Translations under genes and position numbers: made by a program
Notes under the pieces: generated by a model
What the model was told of the DNA's origin: nothing
Database searches by the model: none
The model's input: only the letters and a program-made list of their open reading frames with translations
Assembly (NCBI GenBank): GCA_018269075.1
Contig: JAFDVJ010000018.1
Coordinates: 18,630-82,629, forward strand
Reading direction: 5' to 3'
Source of the DNA: Acidobacteriota bacterium
GTDB lineage: Bacteria > Acidobacteriota > Blastocatellia > Pyrinomonadales > Pyrinomonadaceae
Length of the DNA stretch: 64,000 bases
Shown: positions 17,598 through 29,049 of the stretch, in pieces
Layout of the letters: each line of letters begins with the position of its first letter
Position numbering within the stretch: the stretch's first letter is position 1

Positions 17598-18769
17598 AGA
17601 AGAACATTAGATTAGGTTTAGAGAAGATATTGAACGAGGAGATCGGCCTTCTGAAAGGGAAAAGAGTCGGTCTGATCTGCAATCAGGCGTCGGTCGATCA
17701 CCGGTTCCGGCACGCCGCCGATTTGTTATTCGGCCATCCCGAAATCGATCTGACCACGCTTTTCGGGCCCCAGCACGGCATTCGCGGGGATGTCCAGGAC
17801 AATATGATCGAGACCTCGCATGCCGTCGACAAGTACACTGATTTGCCGGTTTATTCGCTCTACAGCGAAACGAGGGAGCCGACGGCCGAAATGTTCGGAA
17901 ATCTGGACACCCTGGTTTTCGATCTGCAGGACGTCGGGTGCCGGGTTTACACCTTTATCTACACGATGGCGAATGCGATGCGGGCCTGCGCGAAATACGG
18001 AAAGGAATTCATCGTTCTGGACCGGCCGAACCCGATCGGGGGCACCCAGGTCGAGGGCAACATTCTCGAACCGGGCCATGAATCCTTCGTCGGTCAATAT
18101 CCGATTCCGATGCGGCACGGAATGACCGTCGGCGAGCTGGCGCGATTATTCAACGCCGAGTTCGGGATCGGCTGCGATTTGAAGGTGATCGGGATGGACA
18201 ACTGGGCCCGGTCTGACTACTATGACGAAACCGACGGGCCGTGGGTGATGCCGTCGCCGAATATGCCGACCGTGCAGACGGCGGTGGTTTTTCCGGGCAC
18301 GGTTTTTTTCGAAGGTACACAGGTTTCCGAAGGGCGCGGGACCACGCGGCCGTTTGAAACGGTCGGGGCGTCTTTTATCGATTCGCGGACCCTGAGCCGG
18401 GAACTGGCGCTGCTCGAACTGCCCGGCGTGATCTTTCGGGCGGTCGATTTCATCCCGACCTTTCAGAAACAGGCGGGACGGGGTTGCGGCGGCGTTTTCC
18501 TGCACGTTACCGACCGGCAGGAATTTTTACCCGTGCTGACCGGGCTGGCGCTGACGAAAACCATTTTCGAGCTTTATCCGGAGGAATTCAAATGGAAGAT
18601 CCCGCCCTATGAATATGTGTTCGACCGCAATCCCTTCGACGTCATTGCCGGGTCCGGTGAAATTCGCGGATTAATCGAAAAAAAGGCCTCTCCGGGCGAG
18701 TTGAAGGCGTTCTGCGCAGAGGGGGTCGAATCCTTTTCCGAAATGCGGAAATCGTATCTGCTTTATTGA
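17594..18769 (+). CDS. Exo-beta-N-acetylmuramidase NamZ family (DUF1343)
   Basis: A 391-residue DUF1343 protein. The best studied relative, B. subtilis NamZ (YbbC), removes MurNAc from the non-reducing end of peptidoglycan fragments. Motifs seen: GLICNQASVDHRFRHAADLL, FGPQHGIRGDVQDNM, FDLQDVGCRVYTFIYTM, DRPNPIGG and a long conserved YPIPMRHGMTVGELA. No signal peptide is evident, so it may work on cytoplasmic or recycled muropeptides, unlike secreted relatives. It overlaps the upstream amidotransferase-like gene by 4 nt. Family call is firm, location is not. Confidence 0.87.
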   Translation: MKKNIRLGLEKILNEEIGLLKGKRVGLICNQASVDHRFRHAADLLFGHPEIDLTTLFGPQHGIRGDVQDNMIETSHAVDKYTDLPVYSLYSETREPTAEMFGNLDTLVFDLQDVGCRVYTFIYTMANAMRACAKYGKEFIVLDRPNPIGGTQVEGNILEPGHESFVGQYPIPMRHGMTVGELARLFNAEFGIGCDLKVIGMDNWARSDYYDETDGPWVMPSPNMPTVQTAVVFPGTVFFEGTQVSEGRGTTRPFETVGASFIDSRTLSRELALLELPGVIFRAVDFIPTFQKQAGRGCGGVFLHVTDRQEFLPVLTGLALTKTIFELYPEEFKWKIPPYEYVFDRNPFDVIAGSGEIRGLIEKKASPGELKAFCAEGVESFSEMRKSYLLY

Positions 18770-18875
18770 GAGCCCAATTTCCACCCGCATTTTCCGCCGG
18801 CTTATTTGATAAAGTTAAACGATTTTCTTAACGGTCGGGTTTTCGACAGGTAAGGTAAAAGGTTAAGATTTAGAA

Positions 18876-19256
18876 ATGGACAATACATTCGTCATCGGTT
18901 TGATTGGCTGGCTGTTTCCGGGCGGCGGCCATCTGGTTCAGAAGCGCTGGCTGCGGGGAACGGTTTTTGCCGCGGTTTTCTGGATTTTGTTGATCACGGC
19001 ATTACTGAGCGGCGGGGCCTACTACCCCGGGTTCAGTTTTAAGGACGGTTCGCTCCTCTATTTGCTGAACGTTTTCGGCCGGCTCGGCAGCGGCATCGGC
19101 GCCGTCCTCGGCTATTTGAGCGGACTCGGGTCGGCCCAGAACGCGGCGGCCTGGGCGACTTTCGAATACGGGGGCCGGTTTCTGGAAGTGGCCGGTCTGC
19201 TCAATTATCTGGCCGTCATCGATGCGGTCGACATTCATTTAGGGAGAAAAAGATGA
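18876..19256 (+). CDS. Small polytopic membrane protein (probable DUF6677)
   Basis: A 126-residue membrane protein. It opens GLIGWLFPGGGHLVQKRWLRG, a motif shared by DUF6677 and TM2-like proteins (P-G-x-G-H-x3-K/R-x3-R-G), then has hydrophobic segments TVFAAVFWILLITALL and two weaker ones, ending in a short basic tail. Function unknown. The next small gene overlaps its stop (ATGA), and recO follows, so the three are likely one transcript. Family name is from memory of acidobacterial annotations and should be treated as probable. Confidence 0.7.
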   Translation: MDNTFVIGLIGWLFPGGGHLVQKRWLRGTVFAAVFWILLITALLSGGAYYPGFSFKDGSLLYLLNVFGRLGSGIGAVLGYLSGLGSAQNAAAWATFEYGGRFLEVAGLLNYLAVIDAVDIHLGRKR

Positions 19257-19423
19257 TCCATTTCGGCTATCTGTTCGCGTTCGCGATCCTCGTTTCGGCG
19301 GCCTTCGGTGTCTTCGCCACGGGATCGACGAAAGACCGTCTGCTGTACGGGCTGAAGCTGTTCGCGCAATTCGTGGGAATCAGTCTGATCCTGGCCTGGG
19401 TGTTCTATTTCATTCCTTGGTAG
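19253..19423 (+). CDS. Very small two-helix membrane protein
   Basis: A 56-codon gene that starts in the stop of the preceding gene (ATGA) and ends directly before the recO start. The product has two hydrophobic helices: GYLFAFAILVSAAFGVFA and FVGISLILAWVFYFIPW, joined by a short polar turn STKDRLLYGLK. Tight packing between two genes and a GGGAGAAAAAG ribosome site 5' of it argue that it is real. I do not recognise a family. Confidence 0.7.
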   Translation: MIHFGYLFAFAILVSAAFGVFATGSTKDRLLYGLKLFAQFVGISLILAWVFYFIPW

Positions 19424-20179
19424 ATGATGGGGTTGATTGATACGGAAGCTTTGGTGTTGAAAAGCTACAATCTTTCCGAGGCCGATAAGATTGTCGTGTT
19501 TCTGACCCGCGAGCACGGTTTGATCCGGGGCGTGGCGAAGGGCGCACGGCGTTTGAAAAGCCGGTTCGGAGGCAGTCTCGAACCGTTTTCCATCGTTCAG
19601 CTGACGTATTTTCAAAAAGAGGAACGGGATCTCGTCTCGATCCGGAATTCGGAGATCATCAGATCGTTTTTCGAAAGCGCGGCCGACCCGGATATTTTCA
19701 ACAAATTCGCCTATATCGTCGAATTGCTGAACGATTTCTCGCCGCCCGAGGATCCGAACGAAAGGCTCTATCGAATGGCCCGGATCTGTCTGGAAACGAC
19801 GGCCGGCGAACCTGCCCGGCTGACCCAGCTGGTTTTATATTTCGAACTGTGGCTGCTCAAGCTGAACGGCTTTCTGCCCGCCTGGGAAAACTGCGAGATC
19901 TGCAAGCGGCCGCTGGCCGACAATGAAAAAACCAACCTGCAGGCCAATTTTCAAATCGTCTGCCGGAATTGTCAGAAAACCCGGTCGAACCGGCAGATCG
20001 AAGGCGAAATGAGGGAAATCTACCGGGCGGCCCAAAGGGTTTCCCCGGCCCGGTTCCTGGAACTGACGGCCGGCCGTCTCGCCGAGGTCAGGGAATTGTC
20101 CGAAATCCTGAAAAAGCTGATCTCGAACATTCTGGGAAGGGAAACGATCGGCGAAAAACTTTTGTTGTCGAACAAGTAG
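19424..20179 (+). CDS. recO: DNA repair protein RecO
   Basis: A 251-residue RecO, which anneals SSB-coated strands and helps load RecA in the RecFOR pathway. The N-terminal OB-fold starts IDTEALVLKSYNLSEADKIV and continues FLTREHGLIRGVAKGARR. The C-terminal part has a zinc-binding pair CEICKRPL and CRNCQ, present in many but not all RecOs. It abuts the tiny membrane gene (no gap) and ends 5 nt before lptFG. Confidence 0.93.
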   Translation: MMGLIDTEALVLKSYNLSEADKIVVFLTREHGLIRGVAKGARRLKSRFGGSLEPFSIVQLTYFQKEERDLVSIRNSEIIRSFFESAADPDIFNKFAYIVELLNDFSPPEDPNERLYRMARICLETTAGEPARLTQLVLYFELWLLKLNGFLPAWENCEICKRPLADNEKTNLQANFQIVCRNCQKTRSNRQIEGEMREIYRAAQRVSPARFLELTAGRLAEVRELSEILKKLISNILGRETIGEKLLLSNK

Positions 20180-20184
20180 AATCA

Positions 20185-22488
20185 ATGAAGAAATACGGCT
20201 GGCTGATATCGTCATATTTACTGCGGAATATAATGCCTTACTTTATCTTCACGTGGTTACTTCTGACCGTCATCCTGTTCGTCCAGCAGGCCAGCCGCTA
20301 TTCCGACATCTTCTTCAACGTCAACTTACCCAGCAAAATCATCTGGCAGCTGACCTTCGCGCTGATCCCGAACGTCATCGCCTTCACGGCGCCGATGGCG
20401 ATTCTGATCGGCGTCATCATCGGGCTCGCAAAGATGCTCGGCGACAGCGAACTGACCGCGATCCGAACGTTCGGGATCGGGAATCTGCAGATCACGCTGC
20501 CGATCCTGCTGCTCGGGCTGGCGCTGTCGATCTTTGCCTTTTTCATTAACTGGAAAGGGGTACCGTTCGCCTCGAACATCGTCCGCAAGATCGCGCTCGA
20601 GACCGCGCTTTACAAGCTTGAATCACCGATCGAGCCGGGAGTCTTCAACACCGAGATCGGCGGCTACACCATCTACGTCAAAAACGGCGACATCCCGGAG
20701 GGCCGCTGGGAAAATATATTCATTTACAACGAGGATTCCAAAAACGGCCAACTGCGTCTGATAACGGCAAAAAACGGAAAGATCGATTCGACAATCGAAA
20801 ACGGGACGGAAATGGCCGAACTCGTTCTCGGCGAAGCGGTTTCGACGACGATGCCGCTCGATCCGGAAAACCTCGCGGGCGGGAAATTCTCGTCCGAAAA
20901 CATCGGCGAGCTTCGACTTTCGATCAAGACCAAGCGGGGCGAAGTCGTCCAGAAACTGAGCGCCAACCAGGAAATGCCGGAAGAGCTCGGATTGGGCGAT
21001 CTGGCCCGGCTCGCCGAATCCGTGGACGGCCGGGAACGGATCGAGGCCCAAATACTCTGGCAGCGGAAGCTGCTGCTGTCGATCACGCCGTTGATCTTCG
21101 CCGTCCTCGGGACGAGTCTGGTCCTGAGATTCAACCGCGGGGGCCGGGGCTTCGGCATCCTTCTGGCGCTCGTCAGCCTGATCAGCTACTACCTGCTGAC
21201 CCTGCTCGGCGAGCAACTGGCCCGCACCGGCAGGGTCGGGATTCTCGCGGCCGGCCTCCTGCCGGTCGGGGCGAGCCTGCTGGCGATCGGCTGGTTTTCT
21301 TATTCCAACCGGTTTTTCAGGGGAAATCCGTTCGAGAGATTAGGGGCCTATCTTAATTTCGGCAGCTCGGACGGGCAGAAAACGGGCGGGAGAAAGAACC
21401 TCTTTCTCGACCTGACGACCGGGATCAGGGACTTCGACGTCGTCGTCAATCTTTTCAAATATCTCCTGATGACGCTCTGTTTTCTGACCGCGATCTATCT
21501 GATCTTCACGACCTTCGAGCTCTGGAAGTTCGCCGGACAGGCGCCGGACGGGGTCAGCCTTCTGGTCAAGTACCTGTTTTATCTGATTCCCTTCATTTAC
21601 CTGCAGCTGGCTCCGTCGGCGGTGATGATCGCGACGCTCGCGACCTTCGTCATCAAATCCAGACAAAACGAGATCGTCACCTGGACCGCGGCCGGGCAGA
21701 GCGTCTACCGGCTTTTGATGCCCTGTTTTGCGACGATGATCCTGCTCGGAGCGTTTAACTGGGGCGTTCAGGAGCTGGTGGCCCCGCGAACCAATCAGAA
21801 ACAGGATACGATCCGCACCCAGATCCGCAACAAGGGCATCCTGGCCAGAAAGGAAGGGAAATACTGGGTGGCCAACGAAAACCGGATCTTTTCCTTCGAA
21901 AAGGTCGAAAAGGAATCCGGCTCGAACCAGCGGGTCGAAAACCTGACGGTGTTCGATTTCGATCCGGCCGGTCAGCGGCTGACCGCCGTTTACAAGGCTC
22001 CAACGGCCGTCTGGCAGTCCGACCGGATCATCCTCGGGCCGACCCGCAAATTCAGCTTCAACGAGGCCCGGATCGAAAAAAACGAGTTGCCCTCGCTCGA
22101 GCTCGACGAAAAGGAAAACCCCTTCAACAATCTCAACCAGAAACCGAGCCATTTATCGGCCCGCGAAACGCGCGCCCAAATCTCCGAGGTCGAATCGGAA
22201 ACCGAGGCCCGAACGCTCGAAATCGCGCTGCAGAAAAAATATTCGACCCCTTTTCTGCCGTTGATCATCGCGCTGTTCACGGCCCCGTTCGCGCTCTCGC
22301 TGAACCGCAAGGGCAAGGCCGTGACGGTCGGCTACGCGGTCGGTTTATGGCTCGTTTTTATGGGCATCTCGAACGGCTTCGAGCAGACCGGCCTGAACGG
22401 CAATTTATCGCCGGCGCTCGCCGTCTGGGGGCCTTTATTCCTTTTTTCGATGATCGGCGTCTGGTTGTTCTCGAAAGTCAAAACATAA
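20185..22488 (+). CDS. Fused LptF-LptG lipopolysaccharide export permease
   Basis: A 767-residue protein containing two complete YjgP/YjgQ-type permease units in tandem. Unit 1 (about 1-385) begins SSYLLRNIMPYFIFTWLLL, has the paired helices around ALIPNVIAFTAPMAILIGV, a periplasmic jellyroll and three returning helices. Unit 2 (about 402-767) repeats the plan: helix at TLCFLTAIYLIFTTFELW, YLIPFIYLQLAPSAVMIATL, a second jellyroll, and STPFLPLIIALFTAPFALSL. In other bacteria LptF and LptG are separate and pair with the LptB ATPase to extract LPS from the inner membrane. ATG 20185 is at the first conserved residues. A bidirectional terminator follows. Confidence 0.9.
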   Translation: MKKYGWLISSYLLRNIMPYFIFTWLLLTVILFVQQASRYSDIFFNVNLPSKIIWQLTFALIPNVIAFTAPMAILIGVIIGLAKMLGDSELTAIRTFGIGNLQITLPILLLGLALSIFAFFINWKGVPFASNIVRKIALETALYKLESPIEPGVFNTEIGGYTIYVKNGDIPEGRWENIFIYNEDSKNGQLRLITAKNGKIDSTIENGTEMAELVLGEAVSTTMPLDPENLAGGKFSSENIGELRLSIKTKRGEVVQKLSANQEMPEELGLGDLARLAESVDGRERIEAQILWQRKLLLSITPLIFAVLGTSLVLRFNRGGRGFGILLALVSLISYYLLTLLGEQLARTGRVGILAAGLLPVGASLLAIGWFSYSNRFFRGNPFERLGAYLNFGSSDGQKTGGRKNLFLDLTTGIRDFDVVVNLFKYLLMTLCFLTAIYLIFTTFELWKFAGQAPDGVSLLVKYLFYLIPFIYLQLAPSAVMIATLATFVIKSRQNEIVTWTAAGQSVYRLLMPCFATMILLGAFNWGVQELVAPRTNQKQDTIRTQIRNKGILARKEGKYWVANENRIFSFEKVEKESGSNQRVENLTVFDFDPAGQRLTAVYKAPTAVWQSDRIILGPTRKFSFNEARIEKNELPSLELDEKENPFNNLNQKPSHLSARETRAQISEVESETEARTLEIALQKKYSTPFLPLIIALFTAPFALSLNRKGKAVTVGYAVGLWLVFMGISNGFEQTGLNGNLSPALAVWGPLFLFSMIGVWLFSKVKT

Positions 22489-22499
22489 GCCCAAAAAAG

Positions 22500-22525
22500 A
22501 AAAAGCCGATTCGCATCGGCTTTTT
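22500..22525. terminator. Bidirectional intrinsic terminator between lptFG and ahcY
   Basis: AAAAAGCCGAT, loop TCGC, ATCGGCTTTTT: an 11-bp perfect stem with T5/A5 ends, 11 nt after the lptFG stop and 29 nt beyond the ahcY stop on the other strand. Confidence 0.9.
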
Positions 22526-22554
22526 CTGACGGAATTCGAATCGCTTCGAAAGCT

Positions 22555-25066
<2,512 letters not shown>

Positions 25067-25125
25067 AGTTAGAAAGCTCCTTATAAAGAGAAAGATAATT
25101 ATTCGGGTAGAATAACAAAAGGGAA

Positions 25126-25154
25126 ATTTTATCTTTTTACGCCCGAAGTGTCAA
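25126..25154 (-). promoter_or_regulatory. Consensus-like sigma-70 promoter of metK
   Basis: Minus strand TTGACA, 17-bp spacer, TAAAAT, about 55-60 nt upstream of the metK start. One of the strongest promoter matches in the window. Confidence 0.8.
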
Positions 25155-25423
25155 AGGAGGCCTGCCGCGCGGGCGGCGGCCTTCCCGGCAGCGGGCCGGA
25201 AAAAGCCGAAAATTTACACGGTCGTTGCGAAAATTTTCTCGTAATTGGTTGAAAAATAGATTTTTGGGCGAATTTTGAGGGAAAAAGTGCGGCACGGTCG
25301 TTGCTTTGCGGTTATCATCGGCGGATTGCAATTTTTGAGACTGTTGGGGGGGAGAAAACACTTCGCCGGCGATTCGACGGCTCGAAAAATCAGAAAAAAA
25401 ATCGATGAGAGGTTCTGCTTTAT

Positions 25424-28102
25424 ATGGTGCGGGCAAAGTTTAACGGCACGGAGATGAGTTTCAACGCGGGCATCAGCATTCTGGCGGCCGCCCGGGAAGC
25501 GGGTCTGGAAATACCGACGATCTGTAACGACGAGCGGCTGAAGGCGGTCGGGGCCTGCCGGCTCTGTCTGGTCGGAATCAGGGGCGAAAAACAGCTCGCG
25601 ATGAGCTGCACCCGGACGCTCGAGGACGGAATGGAAATCGAAACGCATTCCGCGGAAATCGAGCGGGCCCGCCGGATGAATCTCCGGATGCTCGCGAAAA
25701 ACTATCCGTACGACGCGGTCTCCCGGTTTCCCGACAAGGACTTTCACCGGCTCACCCTGAAATACGGGCTCAAACGCGAGGATTTCGCCGATTTCGATCA
25801 TCAGGCCCAGATCGATCGGTCGCACGTCTATATGGACGTCGATATGACGCGCTGCATCAACTGCTACAAATGCCGCCGGATCTGCGACGAAGTGCAGGGA
25901 CAGTTCGTCTGGCGGGCCGCCGGCCGCGGCGCCGCAACCCGGATCGTCCCCGAAATGTTCGACGCCTTCGCCAAAAGCGGCTGCGTCAGCTGCGGGGCCT
26001 GCGCCGACGTCTGCCCGACCGGCGCGATCGAGGATAAGAAATACGTTCAATACGGGGAGCCCGCGGCCTGGACGAAAACGGTCTGCCCCTACTGCGGAAC
26101 CGGCTGCGAAATGAATGTCGGGACAAGCCACGGAAGAATCGTGCAGATCCGTCCCGTCCGCGAGTCGCCGGTCAACCACGGGCATCTCTGCGTCAAGGGC
26201 CGTTACGCCTTCGATTTCGTTCATTCCGACGACCGGGTGACCGAGCCGATGATCCGCGAAAACGGCGACTGGCGAAAGGTCGACTGGGCAACGGCTTTCC
26301 GGTACACGGCGGACCGGCTGGGCGCGATCGTCAGCCGAAACGGGGCCGACAGCGCGGCCGTTCTGGGGTCGGCGCGGGCGACCAACGAGGAAAACTATCT
26401 CGCCCAGAAATTCGCCCGGGTCTGTCTGGAAACGAACAACGTCGACAACTGCGCGCGGGTCTGCCACACGCCCTCGGCGGCGGCCCTCAAACTGATGCTC
26501 AGCACCGGGGCGGCGACCAATTCCTTCCGCGACATCGAAAGAGCGGAAACGATTATGATATGCGGCGCCAATCCGACCGAGAACCACCCGATTCTGGGGG
26601 CCCGCATCAAACAGGCGGTTTTGCGGAACAAGACCCGGCTGATCGTCATCGATCCGCGGCGGATCGAGCTGGCCCGCTATGCCGACGTTCACCTGCAGCT
26701 CAAGCCGGGGACGAACATCGCGCTGTTGAATTCGATCGCCTGCGCGATTTTCGAGGAGGAGCTGGTCGATCACGAATTCATCGCGGCGAGAGTCGAGGAC
26801 TTCGACAAATACCGCGAGTTCATCGCCGAGTTTCAGCCGGAAAAGATGGCCGACATCTGCGGAGTAAAAGCCGGGGCGATCCGCGAGGCGGCCCGGCTTT
26901 ACGCTTCCTCGAAGCCCTCGATGTGCGTCCACGGACTCGGCACGACCGAGCATACGCAGGGAACCGAGGGCGTGATGTGTCTGGTCAACCTGGCGCTGAT
27001 TACGGGCAACCTGGGCAAGCCGGGAACCGGCGTCAATCCGTTGAGAGGCCAGAACAACGTCCAGGGGGCGGCGCAGATGGGCTGCGACCCGGGAATTCTG
27101 ACGGGCAGCATCGCGGTCGAGGAGGGCCGCGCGCTGTTCGAAAGCGTCTGGGGCCGGGAACTGCCGAGAACCAAGGGATTGAGCCAGCTCCAGATGATGG
27201 ACGCCGCCCGCGACGTGCGGTTGAAAGCCCTCTGGACGATCGGCTACGACGTCTTTCTGACGAACGCCAACGCCGCCGCGACCGAACGCGCGCTCGGCAA
27301 CCTCGAACTCGTCATCGTTCAGGATATGTTTCTCAACGAAACGGCGAAGAAATTCGGACACGTCTTTCTGCCGGCCGCTTCGTCGTTCGAAAAGGACGGG
27401 ACCTTTATGAACGGCGAGCGAAGGATCTCGCGGGTCCGCAAGGCGATCGAGCCGCTCGGCGATTCGAAAAGCGACTGGGAGATCATCTGCGGCGTGGCCG
27501 CGGCGATGGGCCACGGGCAGTATTTCAGTTTCCGGAGCGCCGAGGAGATCTGGAACGAGATCCGGCTGGTCTGGCCGGGCAGTTACGGCATCACCTACGA
27601 ACGGATCGAAGACCGCGGGCTGCAGTGGAACTGCCCCGATCTCGATCATCCGGGCACCGAGATCCTGCACGGCGAAAAATTCGGGCGGGAAACAAAAGCA
27701 TCGCTCAAACGGATCCGCTACAATCCGACTTTCGAGAAAACCAGCCCGGATTTTCCGCTGCTGCTCAACACCGGCCGGACGCTTTACCAGTTCAATGCCG
27801 GGACGATGACCCTGCGGACGAAAAACAGGGAACTGCGGCCTTTCGATCTGCTCTCGATCTCGCCGGCGGACGCCGCCCGGCTGAATATCGCCGACTCGGA
27901 AGTGGTCCGCGTGAAAAGCCTTTACGGCGAGGTCGAGATGCCGGTCGAGATCACCGACAAAGTGACGGCCGGCGAGCTTTTCGCGACATTTCACAACCCG
28001 GAGATCTTTCTCAACCGGATCACGAGTCCGAACCGCGATCGTTTCGTGCAGACCCCGGAATACAAAGTGACGGCGGTCCGGGTGGAAAAAATCGGCGTTT
28101 GA
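25424..28102 (+). CDS. Formate dehydrogenase alpha subunit (cytoplasmic, Mo/W-bis-MGD, Fe-S-rich)
   Basis: An 892-residue molybdopterin oxidoreductase with an N-terminal electron-transfer module. A [2Fe-2S] ferredoxin domain has Cys34, 45, 48 and 62; two [4Fe-4S] motifs follow (CINCYKCRRIC, CVSCGACADVCPTGAI); then the Mo domain with its own cluster motif CPYCGTGCEMNV and VKGRYAFDF. The catalytic residue is cysteine, near residue 347 in ARVCHTPS, where other enzymes have selenocysteine. No Tat signal, so cytoplasmic. This layout is that of NAD-linked FdhA, which normally sits beside NuoE/NuoF-like subunits and fdhD; none is here. Divergent from metK across a 269-nt gap. Confidence 0.9.
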   Translation: MVRAKFNGTEMSFNAGISILAAAREAGLEIPTICNDERLKAVGACRLCLVGIRGEKQLAMSCTRTLEDGMEIETHSAEIERARRMNLRMLAKNYPYDAVSRFPDKDFHRLTLKYGLKREDFADFDHQAQIDRSHVYMDVDMTRCINCYKCRRICDEVQGQFVWRAAGRGAATRIVPEMFDAFAKSGCVSCGACADVCPTGAIEDKKYVQYGEPAAWTKTVCPYCGTGCEMNVGTSHGRIVQIRPVRESPVNHGHLCVKGRYAFDFVHSDDRVTEPMIRENGDWRKVDWATAFRYTADRLGAIVSRNGADSAAVLGSARATNEENYLAQKFARVCLETNNVDNCARVCHTPSAAALKLMLSTGAATNSFRDIERAETIMICGANPTENHPILGARIKQAVLRNKTRLIVIDPRRIELARYADVHLQLKPGTNIALLNSIACAIFEEELVDHEFIAARVEDFDKYREFIAEFQPEKMADICGVKAGAIREAARLYASSKPSMCVHGLGTTEHTQGTEGVMCLVNLALITGNLGKPGTGVNPLRGQNNVQGAAQMGCDPGILTGSIAVEEGRALFESVWGRELPRTKGLSQLQMMDAARDVRLKALWTIGYDVFLTNANAAATERALGNLELVIVQDMFLNETAKKFGHVFLPAASSFEKDGTFMNGERRISRVRKAIEPLGDSKSDWEIICGVAAAMGHGQYFSFRSAEEIWNEIRLVWPGSYGITYERIEDRGLQWNCPDLDHPGTEILHGEKFGRETKASLKRIRYNPTFEKTSPDFPLLLNTGRTLYQFNAGTMTLRTKNRELRPFDLLSISPADAARLNIADSEVVRVKSLYGEVEMPVEITDKVTAGELFATFHNPEIFLNRITSPNRDRFVQTPEYKVTAVRVEKIGV

Positions 28103-28169
28103 TGGAACAATGGTAACCAACGGAAAATTAGCGAATTTTGTCTCCCGATCGTAGCGCCGAGGCGAGAAG

Positions 28170-28574
28170 ATGATTGGCAAGTCCCCGGATCAAAGACAGA
28201 AGCATTTGTTTTTACCGAGCCTGACGGAATTTATCAATCCGGCGCACGAAGTCTACAAAATGGCCGAAATCATCGTCTGGGAGGAGCTCGAGAGCGAATT
28301 TGCGCCGCTTTATTCGAACCTCGGCCAGCCCGCGAAACCGATCCGGCTGATGGCCGGCCTGCTGATTCTCAAGGAATTGTACCGGCACAGCGACGAGTCG
28401 GTGATGACCGAATGGGTCGCCAATCCCTATTATCAATTTTTCTGCGGCGAGGCCGTTTTTCAATGGAGTTTTCCGTGCGACCCGACGGATCTCGTCTATT
28501 TCCGGCAAAGAATCGGCCGCCCCGGCCACTCGAAGATCATCGAGACCGGAAACCGGGCCAAAAAAGCGGTTTAA
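28170..28574 (+). pseudogene. IS5-family transposase remnant (N-terminal part)
   Basis: 134 codons matching the N-terminal domain of IS5-type transposases: IGKSPDQRQKHLFLPSLTEF, APLYSNLGQPAKPIRLMAG, LLILKELYRHSDESV, NPYYQFFCGEAVFQW and DLVYFRQRIG. After this the similarity stops (PGHSKIIETGNRAKKAV, stop), and the DDE catalytic domain is absent on all frames downstream. The start ATG and frame are intact, so the loss is a 3' truncation or recombination. Not able to transpose. Confidence 0.85.
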
Positions 28575-29049
28575 TAGTCTAAATCCAGTCAAAACAAGAT
28601 CGATTTCGGTCGTCAAACGGCCTGAACGACGGGCCGATCGCGCCCGGGAGGTCGGTCTAAAAACGACTTCATCGGCCGCCCTCCCCGAACCGGATTTTCA
28701 TTTCTTTCCCTAACGCACATCCCGCTAATAAAAATAATTCCAAACGATCGGTGAAGCGATGACGGAGGATCGTTATCGAACCGTGAATCAATCTCCGATG
28801 GCCGGCGATAGACGGCCGTCAGGTCCGGTTTGGGGGCTTCGGCGGCGACCTAAATGATCGAGGGATGACCGCCGGAGTCCTGAAGGTTTACGCGTACTGT
28901 TAGGCAATACGTCAAACAGGCGTGAACGCCGACTCCCGGACCGGGTTCTCAAAAAATAAAATTTGGGCCGGTTCGACCTTCGCTTTCGCGTAGTGGAATA
29001 ACGGAGAGTTTTGGCAAAACATTTCCGATGAATTTAAGGAGACAAAAAA
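28575..29049. other. Non-coding stretch downstream of the IS5 remnant
   Basis: I find no convincing gene in these 475 nt. Short GGCCG/CGGCC and GACGGC-type inverted pieces occur, with no transposase C-terminal remnant and no terminal repeat that I can pair. The last 20 nt hold the AAGGAG ribosome site of the next gene. Confidence 0.5.

Noticed and set aside
25067..25200. SAM or SAH riboswitch upstream of metK
   Set aside because: Leader after the promoter is only about 55-60 nt, AT-rich, without the paired regions of known SAM/SAH riboswitches.
26440..26480. Selenocysteine in the formate dehydrogenase
   Set aside because: The active-site codon is TGC (Cys), in frame with no TGA.
26560..28116. 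Long plus-strand frame (518 codons) inside fdhA
   Set aside because: Arg/Gly/Asp-rich product with no motif; overlaps conserved Mo-domain coding. Shadow frame.
25214..28180. Open reading frame of 988 codons on the minus strand opposite the formate dehydrogenase gene
   Set aside because: Its product is low-complexity, rich in Arg, Asp, Gly and Pro, shows no family motif, and mirrors the codon bias of fdhA. A shadow frame.
28170..29049. Intact IS5 element
   Set aside because: No DDE domain and no matching terminal inverted repeats were found; only the N-terminal transposase part remains.
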